NCBI GenBank assembly: GCA_045544035.1
Contig: JAZPYE010000002.1
Span: 1 to 64,000, forward strand
Length of the DNA: 64,000 bases
Source: SIG587 sp045544035
Lineage (GTDB): Bacteria > Bacillota > Clostridia > Oscillospirales > Acutalibacteraceae
Direction: 5' to 3'
In this document: in pieces, positions 57,520-64,000 of the stretch
Numbering within the stretch: position 1 is the stretch's first letter
How the letters are laid out: every line of letters starts with the position of its first letter
Notes under the pieces: generated by a model
What the model was told of the DNA's origin: nothing
What the model saw: only the letters and a program-made list of their open reading frames with translations
The model's database searches: none
Translations under genes and position numbers: made by a program

Positions 57520-58374
57520 CTAAATTTTATTTTGTTTCTTTGCGGCGGTAAGGGTGTTTTGCAAAAGCATTGCAATGGTCATGGGGCCAACACCACCTGG
57601 AACGGGGGTAATAGCACTGCATTTTTCTTTAACGGCATCAAAATCAACATCACCGCAAAGCTTATTTTCTGCATTTCGGTTCATTCCAACATCAATAACA
57701 ACAGCGCCCTCTTTAACCATATCAGCAGTTACAAAGCCTGCCCTGCCAACAGCGCTTACAAGCACATCGGCACGAGAGGTAACCGCCTTTAAATCCTTGG
57801 TTTTTGAGTGGCAAACGGTAACCGTTGCGTTTTTGTGGAGAAGCAGCATTGCCATAGGTTTGCCAACAATGTTAGAGCGACCGATTACAACGCATTCCTT
57901 ACCGCAAACATCAATGTTCATGTAATCGAGCATTTCCATAATTCCCGCAGGTGTGCAGGGCAAAAAGTCAAAATCCCCAATCATAATTTTGCCCACATTA
58001 ACGGGGTGGAATGCATCTACATCCTTTTCGGGAACAATGGTGTTTATAACGGTGCTTTCATCAAGGTGAGCGGGCAGTGGCAGTTGACACAAAATGCCGT
58101 TTACCTCGCTATCCACATTAAGTTTTTTAATAAGAGAAATAAGCTCTTCTTCGGTTGTTTGTTCAGGGAGTTTAAATTCAAAGGATTTAATTCCAAGCTC
58201 CTCGCAGGCCTTTTTCTTGTTGGCAACATAAACCTTTGATGCAGGATTTTCACCCACCAAAATAACCGCGAGGCCGACACCTATCCCCTTTACTTTAAGA
58301 GCCTCAACCTCGTTTTTTATTCTTTCCTTAACGGCGGTGGAAATTTCCTTGCCGTTTATAATTTTGTAAGCCAT
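57520..58374 (-). CDS. folD: Methylenetetrahydrofolate dehydrogenase/cyclohydrolase
   Basis: FolD interconverts methylene-, methenyl- and 10-formyl-THF, giving formyl for Fmt and purines. The 284-residue protein has GVGLAVILVGENPASKVYVANKKKACEELGI with the catalytic lysine region, QLPLPAHLDE, the nucleotide-binding VVIGRSNIVGKPMAMLL and TPVPGGVGPMTIAMLL near the end. It is 3 nt from lgt and 11 nt from the membrane-protein gene. Confidence 0.95.
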   Translation of the reverse strand: MAYKIINGKEISTAVKERIKNEVEALKVKGIGVGLAVILVGENPASKVYVANKKKACEELGIKSFEFKLPEQTTEEELISLIKKLNVDSEVNGILCQLPLPAHLDESTVINTIVPEKDVDAFHPVNVGKIMIGDFDFLPCTPAGIMEMLDYMNIDVCGKECVVIGRSNIVGKPMAMLLLHKNATVTVCHSKTKDLKAVTSRADVLVSAVGRAGFVTADMVKEGAVVIDVGMNRNAENKLCGDVDFDAVKEKCSAITPVPGGVGPMTIAMLLQNTLTAAKKQNKI

Positions 58375-58377
58375 TTT

Positions 58378-59268
58378 TTAATCCTCGGTTTCTTCTTTTG
58401 TTTCCTCTTTTTCCTCTTCATTTTCAACGAATTGTGAGGAATAGGCAGCATCGGAAACTGCTGTTTTTTGCCTGTTTCTTATAACGGCAATAAGTGTAAT
58501 ACCAAGAGCGCAAAGTGCAAAAGAGAAAAGCACCGAAACGCGGAAGGGTCCAATCATTAAAGAATCGGTTCTGAGCATTTCAATAAACATTCTGCCAAGC
58601 CCGTACCAAACGCAGTAGCCCAATGCGATTTCGCCGCTGAAATGGCGCTTTTTAGAGAGGATATGTAAAAGCACAAAGCCCACAGCGCACCAAACCGATT
58701 CATAAAGGAAGCAGGGGTGAACAAGGCCCTCGCCGCAAACGGCATTTGTATTAACGCTTTCCATTCCCCACCAGGTGCTGCCTGTAAGGGTGCCAAATGC
58801 CTCTTGATTTATAAAGTTGCCCCAGCGGCCCACCGATTGACCGATTAAAAAGCCTAAGGCCGCTAAATCCAGCATATCGGGAACATTAATCTTGCGAAGC
58901 TTGCACATTAGCACACCGCAAAGGGCGGCGCCGATAACACCGCCGTAAATTGCCAGGCCTGCAAAGCCCGAAGAATCGCCAAAGCCAAAGAATTCGCCAA
59001 AGGAGGAAATGCTGCCATTGGGGTCAAAAAGCACATAATAAGCCCTTGCGCAAAGGATGGCAACGGGTGTGGTTACAAGAACAACATCAAGCATTCTGTC
59101 AATGTTAATTTCAAAGCGTTTTGCATTTTTAAGGCCGTAAATAATGGCAAGCAGAAATCCCGTTGCAATTAAAATACCGTACCAATAAACATTCCAGCCA
59201 TCCCCTATGGGAATGGTAAAAGCAATTGGATTAAGGGTTAAATGAATTCCAAAAATTGTTACTTCCAT
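58378..59268 (-). CDS. lgt: Prolipoprotein diacylglyceryl transferase
   Basis: Lgt transfers diacylglycerol to the lipobox cysteine of lipoproteins in the membrane. The 296-residue protein has about seven membrane helices, the signature GQSVGRWGNFINQEAFG, CFLYESVWCAVGFVLL and the C-terminal GRMFIEMLRTDS. The tail (residues 270-296, EEEKEETKEETED) is acidic and low-complexity, which is not typical. It lies downstream of the M16 peptidase genes and before folD in one compact operon. Confidence 0.95.
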   Translation of the reverse strand: MEVTIFGIHLTLNPIAFTIPIGDGWNVYWYGILIATGFLLAIIYGLKNAKRFEINIDRMLDVVLVTTPVAILCARAYYVLFDPNGSISSFGEFFGFGDSSGFAGLAIYGGVIGAALCGVLMCKLRKINVPDMLDLAALGFLIGQSVGRWGNFINQEAFGTLTGSTWWGMESVNTNAVCGEGLVHPCFLYESVWCAVGFVLLHILSKKRHFSGEIALGYCVWYGLGRMFIEMLRTDSLMIGPFRVSVLFSFALCALGITLIAVIRNRQKTAVSDAAYSSQFVENEEEKEETKEETED

Positions 59269-59273
59269 TTTGC

Positions 59274-60539
59274 CTACTCCTTACTTTTAACCACCGATAA
59301 AACGGAGGTTTCTTCCTTTAACTGTTTTAAGCAACGGGTTACATCATCTTTAGTGATTTTGCTTAGTTTCTCTAAATCGCCAAAGACCTCATCACCGCTT
59401 ACTGCCGCCTCGCAAAGCTGCATTCCTATTGACTGAACTGAATTAAAGCGTTTAACAGCATCACCGTACATTCCACGCTTTACCGCCTCGAAAATGTTAT
59501 CATCAATTCCGTTTTCGATTAGCCTTGCAATTTCACGGTTTATAGCATTTTTAACTGCCTCAGGCTCTCCCGACTCCCCCGAAAAGATAACCGAAGCGTA
59601 TCCGTTACCGCAAAAAACCTCGGTATCAAACTCATCGTTAATGAGAGATTTATTCATTAAATCCTCAAACAAATCAGAGTTATCCCCTGCCAAAATATCA
59701 AGGGCGGCCTGGAAGCAAATTCGCTCCCTCAAAGGCATTGTGCCTTCGGTTTTAAGCTTAAAGCCATAGCAGAAAAGGGGTTGTGCCACCTGCAAATTTT
59801 GCTCGGTGTAGGTGCTTAAAACGCTGTCGCTTTCAGGGTGCTCGCCGCGAATTATCGCTATCTTATCGTTTTTCTTAATACCCTTTTCAATTTGGTCTAA
59901 AACGGCATTTGCATCCACCTTGCCTGCAATGCAAATGAACATATTTGAGGGGTGATAAAAGGTGTTATAGCACTCATAAAGCAGTTTATCATCAATTTTT
60001 GCAATGGACTCGGTGGTGCCTGCAATGTCAATTCTCACGGGGTGGTTTTGATACATTGCAAGGAGCATATTAAAAAGAACGCGCCAGGAAGGGCTATCCT
60101 CATACATTCTTATTTCCTGACCGATTATTCCCTGCTCTTTTTTAACCGTTTCGGCGGTGAAATAAGGGCTTTGCACAAAATCAAGCAAGATTTCAAGATT
60201 TTCTTTAAAGCTATCAGAGCAAGAGAAAAGATAGCAGGTTCTATCAAAAGAGGTAAATGCGTTGGCATAGGCGCCCGTTTCGGCATAGCGAGTAAAGGCA
60301 TCGCCATCCTCACTTTCGAAAAGCTTGTGTTCAAGAAAGTGGGCAATACCCTCGGGAACCTGGGTGAAATTTTCACCGTCACGACTGAAAACCGTATCAA
60401 TCGAGCCATATTTTGTTCCAAAAAGAGCGTAGGCCGAATCATAATCCTTTTTTTCAACAATAAAAACCTGAAGCCCGCTATCAAGGGTTGCCTTTACACA
60501 GCAGACGCCAACGGGTGAACTGATTATTTCTTTTTTCAT
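59274..60539 (-). CDS. M16 zinc peptidase (YmfH-like), active subunit
   Basis: This 421-residue pitrilysin-fold protein has the inverted zinc motif HFLEH (H67, E70, H71 in IAHFLEHKLFE) and the distal glutamate in KKEQGIIGQEIRMYED, so it is probably active. In Bacillus YmfF/YmfH pairs are linked to a secreted peptide or to sporulation-stage processing. The first residues MKKEIISSPVGVCC carry no signal peptide. It follows directly (one base) the other M16 gene and precedes lgt, as in several Clostridia. Confidence 0.9.
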   Translation of the reverse strand: MKKEIISSPVGVCCVKATLDSGLQVFIVEKKDYDSAYALFGTKYGSIDTVFSRDGENFTQVPEGIAHFLEHKLFESEDGDAFTRYAETGAYANAFTSFDRTCYLFSCSDSFKENLEILLDFVQSPYFTAETVKKEQGIIGQEIRMYEDSPSWRVLFNMLLAMYQNHPVRIDIAGTTESIAKIDDKLLYECYNTFYHPSNMFICIAGKVDANAVLDQIEKGIKKNDKIAIIRGEHPESDSVLSTYTEQNLQVAQPLFCYGFKLKTEGTMPLRERICFQAALDILAGDNSDLFEDLMNKSLINDEFDTEVFCGNGYASVIFSGESGEPEAVKNAINREIARLIENGIDDNIFEAVKRGMYGDAVKRFNSVQSIGMQLCEAAVSGDEVFGDLEKLSKITKDDVTRCLKQLKEETSVLSVVKSKE

Positions 60540-61826
60540 TTATTTGGCCTCCGGTAAAAGCATGTAAACGGTGTTAAGGGAAATACTCTTTGCCGCAGCA
60601 ATAACATCTTCCCTTGTCATTTTCCTTACTGCCTCACACATTTCCTCTGGTGCAGTAAGGTTTTCGTTATAAATTTTAAGAGCATACCATAAATCAATGG
60701 AGGAAAGAGAATCGTTATAGCTTTTAAGCGAGCCGCAAATGCTTTTAATTGATGAATTAAACTCGAAATCGGAAAACTCGCCGTTTTTAACAATTTGGAG
60801 CTGATTTAAAATTTCATTTTTTGCCTTTTCGGCATTATCAGCTTCAAGTCCTGAATCAACCATAACAAAGCCTCGGCTTCTAACACTTGATGCCGAGCAA
60901 TAATAACAAAGGCTCATTTTTTCTCTGACAACGCTAAACAGTCTTGAATAGGGTCCGCCGCCGAAAATATCAACGGCAACCATTAGGGGCAGAGACACAC
61001 TGTCATCACCGTAAACCGATGCTGTAAAGCCCATAACCAGCTTGCCTTGCACAACATCCATTCTATCTGTAACCTCTTTAACCGTTTCGCGCATTTTGGG
61101 TGCCGGCAGAACTTTGCAGTTTGTGATATTTTCCCTTTTAAGTGCACTGAACCTTTCACCGATTTTTTCGAACAGCCCTTCGGGCAGGGTTTCACCCACG
61201 GCGTGCACACTTACGAAGGCGTGCCTTAACATATCATCGAGGGCATTTTTAAGACCTTTCTCGGTGATATTTAAAATATCCTCCCTAGTGCCAAGCTTGT
61301 TAAGACCAAAGGGATCGTTTTCAAACATTTCCTCCTTAAGGCGCTTTCTGGCAAAGTTTCTTTTTTCATTAAGCTCTGCCTCAAGGTCCTCAAGCATTTT
61401 GCGCCTTTCCCGTGCCAAATCAGTCTGGTAAAAGGCACCGTTTTGAAGCCTTGGCTCAAAGAGCAGGGATAAAAGATAATCAGCCGCATCGCTTACGTTT
61501 TGCTCACCGCCTAAGGTATATTTATCGTTGATTGCGGTAATAACAAAACGAATAAGCTGGGTGCTACCAACCGGCATTGCCGAAACGGCAACATCGGCGC
61601 CGTAAAGCATATTAAGATGGCGGTTCATTTCCTTAAAACCGCCAAAACGGCCCGAACAGGTGCTAAGAACATAGGTCAGCATTGCATTGGCCGAAACGGT
61701 TTCGCTTTTTAAGGGCATATAAAAATTAAGGGAAACGAGGGTGGTGTTAAAGCGTGTATTTTTAATAAAAAGGCCTTGTACACCCTCGGCAAGATTCAAA
61801 ACAGAATTGCTGTTCAAAAACATCAC
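60540..61826 (-). CDS. M16-like protein lacking the zinc motif (YmfF-like)
   Basis: The 428-residue partner of the M16 peptidase. It has the pitrilysin fold (TRFNTTLVSLNFYMPL at the start and SVFGGGPYSRLFSVVREKMSLCYYCSASS near residue 300) but no HxxEH at the usual position (TVSANAMLTYVLSTCSGRFGG), so it is expected to be the inactive, substrate-binding half of a heterodimer. Its stop abuts the start of the active partner. It is the first gene of the operon, about 190 bp from the divergent small membrane gene. Confidence 0.9.
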   Translation of the reverse strand: MMFLNSNSVLNLAEGVQGLFIKNTRFNTTLVSLNFYMPLKSETVSANAMLTYVLSTCSGRFGGFKEMNRHLNMLYGADVAVSAMPVGSTQLIRFVITAINDKYTLGGEQNVSDAADYLLSLLFEPRLQNGAFYQTDLARERRKMLEDLEAELNEKRNFARKRLKEEMFENDPFGLNKLGTREDILNITEKGLKNALDDMLRHAFVSVHAVGETLPEGLFEKIGERFSALKRENITNCKVLPAPKMRETVKEVTDRMDVVQGKLVMGFTASVYGDDSVSLPLMVAVDIFGGGPYSRLFSVVREKMSLCYYCSASSVRSRGFVMVDSGLEADNAEKAKNEILNQLQIVKNGEFSDFEFNSSIKSICGSLKSYNDSLSSIDLWYALKIYNENLTAPEEMCEAVRKMTREDVIAAAKSISLNTVYMLLPEAK

Positions 61827-61964
61827 TCCGAGCGATAGATAAAATATTACTTATACAGTATAACATAACTTAGAAGTTTATACCACAAAAAAATGTAAAT
61901 TTTTTGTGACAAATAAAATAAAAATTCATTTACCCCCGATTCACACTTCAAAATATACGAAATA

Positions 61965-61993
61965 TTGACAAGAAAAAATTTTTAATATATAAT
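61965..61993 (+). promoter_or_regulatory. Near-consensus promoter of the small membrane-protein gene
   Basis: TTGACA (61965-61970), 17-nt spacer, TATAAT (61988-61993): both hexamers perfect. AGAGGTG and ATG 62014 follow. Confidence 0.85.
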
Positions 61994-62013
61994 GACCTCA
62001 AGAGGTGTTTAAA

Positions 62014-62172
62014 ATGAAACTTAAAAAGTTTTTATATGTTGTTTTAATCATTTTAGCCGTTATTGCCGCCATTGCAGGGGCTGTTTATGTTATTGACAGC
62101 CTTTTAAAGAAAAAAGAACTGATTAAAAAAGAATATCTCCCCTGTGAAATCACCGCAGTAGAGGCCGAATAG
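62014..62172 (+). CDS. 52-residue single-helix membrane protein
   Basis: ATG 62014 with AGAGGTG six nt upstream opens a 52-residue protein: basic start MKLKKF, one membrane helix (residues about 7-29, VVLIILAVIAAIAGAVYVI) and a charged tail (KKKELIKKEYLPCEITAVEAE). It has a strong consensus promoter and a terminator 107 bp later. It resembles small DUF4366/YtxH-like anchors; I cannot name it. The strong promoter argues for high expression. Confidence 0.72.
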   Translation: MKLKKFLYVVLIILAVIAAIAGAVYVIDSLLKKKELIKKEYLPCEITAVEAE

Positions 62173-62278
62173 TTTACACGGCGTTGAATTTTTGCGTTTT
62201 TTATGGAAAAACACAAATCGTTTTGGCCAAATTCTTTGTTTTTCAATATTTTTTGTGCAAATTAAATAAAAAATACCC

Positions 62279-62313
62279 AATTCAAGCATATGATAATATG
62301 CTTGAATTTTTTT
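62279..62313 (+). terminator. Terminator after the small membrane-protein gene
   Basis: TTCAAGCATAT (62281-62291) and ATATGCTTGAA (62296-62306) pair perfectly around GATA, followed by TTTTTTT. The 3' arm and T-run overlap the -35 region of the next promoter. Confidence 0.9.
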
Positions 62314-62330
62314 GTGGAATAAGTTATTAT
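62302..62330 (+). promoter_or_regulatory. Probable promoter of glgP
   Basis: TTGAAT (62302-62307), a 17-nt spacer and TATTAT (62325-62330) lie 55 nt before the ATG at 62385. The -35 box shares its bases with the terminator arm. Confidence 0.55.
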
Positions 62331-62384
62331 ATAAAGTAGATAATAATACTGTTTAAATCTATTTTTTTATAAGGATGGTACCAA

Positions 62385-64000
62385 ATGGAAAAATATACAT
62401 CTACTGCTCTTGCAAATTTAATTGAAAAAAAGCTTTCTCACAATTTTGGCGTTATGCCTGAGGAGGCATCTGATGACCTTTTTTATAAGGCCACGGTGCT
62501 TGTGCTCCTTGACATTATGCGCCAAAGGCGCACCGCCTTTAAAAAGGAAACCGCCGAAAAGCAGGCAAAGACCGTTTACTACCTTAGTATGGAATTTTTA
62601 ATGGGTCGCTCACTTAAAAATAATCTTTTCAATATGGACCTTGAAAAGACAATGGCAAAGGCGCTTTCCAAGTTTAAGGTTAAGCTTGATAATCTTTATG
62701 AGCTTGAACCCGATGCAGGTCTTGGAAACGGAGGTCTCGGTCGCCTTGCTGCCTGCTTCCTCGATGGTCTTTCAACCGGTGGTTACCCCGCCATGGGCTA
62801 CTGCATTAAGTATGAATTTGGTATTTTCCGCCAAAAGCTCATTGAAGGCTGGCAGACCGAAATGCCCGATTTTTGGCTTCCCGGTGGCAGTGTGTGGCTT
62901 GAGCCCCGCCCTGCAAGTGCCGTTGATGTACATTTCGATGGCTATGTTAACGAAACCTGGGATGGCAACTACCACAGCGCCCGCCACGAAAACTACACAA
63001 CCGTTCGCGCAATGCCCTATGACCTTATGGTTGCAGGTAAGGATGGTAAAACTGTTAATGCTTTGCGCCTTTGGACCGCCGAATGTCAGGACATAAATAT
63101 GTCTGCCTTTAATCAAGGTGACTATGTTCGCGCAATGGAGGCAAAGGCAACGGCTGAGGCAATTAGTAAGGTGCTTTACCCCGAGGATAATCACATTGAG
63201 GGCAAATCACTTCGCCTTCGCCAGCAGTATTTCCTTGTTAGCGCTTCTATTCAGGATATTTTAAACCGCCACCTTCGTACCTACGGCACCCTTGATAACC
63301 TTGCCGACAAGGTTGCAATTCACGTTAACGACACCCACCCAGCGCTCGGCGTTCCCGAGCTTATGAGATTTTTGCTTGATGAATGCGGTTACGAATGGGA
63401 TAAGGCTTGGGGCATTGTTACAAAAACTATTGCCTACACGAACCACACCGTTATGAGCGAGGCACTGGAGTGCTGGCCCGAAGGTTTGTTTAAGGAAAGA
63501 CTACCGAGAATTTATCAAATTGTTAAGGAAATTGACCGCCGTTACTACGCTCAGGTTTTAGCCGAAACCGATGATTGGGGTCTTGCTGAGCGCACCCACA
63601 TCATTCAAGGTGGCGTTGTTAGAATGGCAAACCTTTGTGTTGCCGCCTGCCACTGTGTTAACGGTGTTTCCAAGCTTCACAGCGATATTTTAAAGGATTC
63701 TCTATTTAACGATTATTACCGTTTAACCCCCGAAAAGTTTACAAATGTTACCAACGGCATTGCCCACAGGCGTTGGCTTTGCCAGGCAAACCCTGCGCTT
63801 TCCAAGCTTATTACCGAGCTTATTGGTGATGGCTTTGTTATGGATGCCGCAAAACTTTCGGAGCTTAGAAAATTTGAAGATGATGCGGCTGTGCTTAAAA
63901 AGCTTGCCAAAATCAAGCGCCAAAACAAGGAGCGCCTTGCAAACTATCTTAGTGAGAAAAACGGCATTGTTTTAAATCCCGATTCTATTTTTGATATGCA
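62385..64000 (+). CDS. glgP: Glycogen/starch phosphorylase (partial, cut by window end)
   Basis: A long frame from ATG 62385 (AAGGA nine nt upstream) runs open to the window end, about 538 residues of the usual 750-830. It shows the family motifs YYLSMEFLMGRSL, LGNGGLGRLAACFLDGL, YNLMVAG-like MPYDLMVAGKDG, and HVNDTHPALGVPELMR and NGIAHRRWL, which mark GT35 phosphorylase. The enzyme releases glucose 1-phosphate from alpha-1,4-glucans. The C-terminal pyridoxal-phosphate lysine region lies beyond the window, so it cannot be checked. It may have an accessory role in glycogen store use around sporulation. Confidence 0.95.
   Translation, partial: MEKYTSTALANLIEKKLSHNFGVMPEEASDDLFYKATVLVLLDIMRQRRTAFKKETAEKQAKTVYYLSMEFLMGRSLKNNLFNMDLEKTMAKALSKFKVKLDNLYELEPDAGLGNGGLGRLAACFLDGLSTGGYPAMGYCIKYEFGIFRQKLIEGWQTEMPDFWLPGGSVWLEPRPASAVDVHFDGYVNETWDGNYHSARHENYTTVRAMPYDLMVAGKDGKTVNALRLWTAECQDINMSAFNQGDYVRAMEAKATAEAISKVLYPEDNHIEGKSLRLRQQYFLVSASIQDILNRHLRTYGTLDNLADKVAIHVNDTHPALGVPELMRFLLDECGYEWDKAWGIVTKTIAYTNHTVMSEALECWPEGLFKERLPRIYQIVKEIDRRYYAQVLAETDDWGLAERTHIIQGGVVRMANLCVAACHCVNGVSKLHSDILKDSLFNDYYRLTPEKFTNVTNGIAHRRWLCQANPALSKLITELIGDGFVMDAAKLSELRKFEDDAAVLKKLAKIKRQNKERLANYLSEKNGIVLNPDSIFDM

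Noticed and set aside
62104..62289. 61-residue minus frame
   Set aside because: Antisense to the small membrane gene and its terminator.

Overview
The window looks like chromosome from a Gram-positive, spore-forming Clostridia-type bacterium, probably of the Oscillospirales/Ruminococcaceae kind. The evidence is the sporulation and germination genes (spoIIR, a SipL-like SPOCS/LysM protein, spoVM, a spoIVFA/spoIVFB-like pair, a gerA-type operon), the Bacillota gene orders, strong AGGAGG ribosome sites, several TTG/GTG starts, and anaerobic metabolism (pyruvate formate-lyase with activase, a 2x[4Fe-4S] ferredoxin). Genus is inference; no rRNA is present.

Layout. 0-8.8 kb: a palindromic repeat, a secreted-type or cytosolic serine hydrolase, a 56-residue ferredoxin, sipL, spoIIR, ispE, an aminotransferase/Lrp pair, and the divergent ACT/UPF0210 pair. 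8.8-12 kb: pflA and a pyruvate formate-lyase split into a 701-residue core and an 80-residue glycyl-radical domain. 12-15.2 kb: the one clearly accessory stretch, with an AT-rich operon (five-zinc-ribbon nuclease plus small membrane protein), inverted repeats and a tRNA-Leu whose 5' part and leader are duplicated. 15.2-20.8 kb: GH92 mannosidase, guaB, a 273-bp MITE-like element inserted at the rsmD promoter, rsmD-coaD-coiled-coil gene. 20.8-28.2 kb: gerA-type germinant receptor, spore-linked peptidoglycan-binding protein, AI-2E family permease, and an HPr-kinase-like/S26-peptidase-like pair.

28.2-36.5 kb (minus): hprK-glk-murB-whiA-dnaE-pfkA, a run linking carbon sensing, wall precursor synthesis, sporulation/division control, replication and glycolysis, closed by a terminator. 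36.5-41.8 kb: ychF, a membrane protein, an FkbM methyltransferase, and a radical-SAM pair. 41.8-55.3 kb (minus): the classic yicC-remA-gmk-rpoZ-priA-def-fmt-rsmB-rlmN-prpC-prkC-rsgA order, continuing into a 49-residue membrane peptide, spoVM and the spoIVFA/B-like pair. 55.4-61.8 kb (minus): two M16 peptidases, lgt, folD, a membrane protein and htrA. 62-64 kb: a small membrane protein and a glycogen phosphorylase cut by the window end.

Most interesting points: (1) the zinc-ribbon nuclease and membrane protein operon, a candidate undescribed defence or mobile-DNA system; (2) the 273-bp MITE with 18-bp inverted repeats and a 5-bp target duplication that overlaps the -10 box of the rsmD promoter; (3) the 89-bp duplication at tRNA-Leu; (4) the split pyruvate formate-lyase; (5) a 28-residue SpoVM found in an otherwise empty gap; (6) start sites of sporulation genes whose Shine-Dalgarno lies inside the 3' arm of a hairpin. 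All calls are from reading the sequence; no database search was run.
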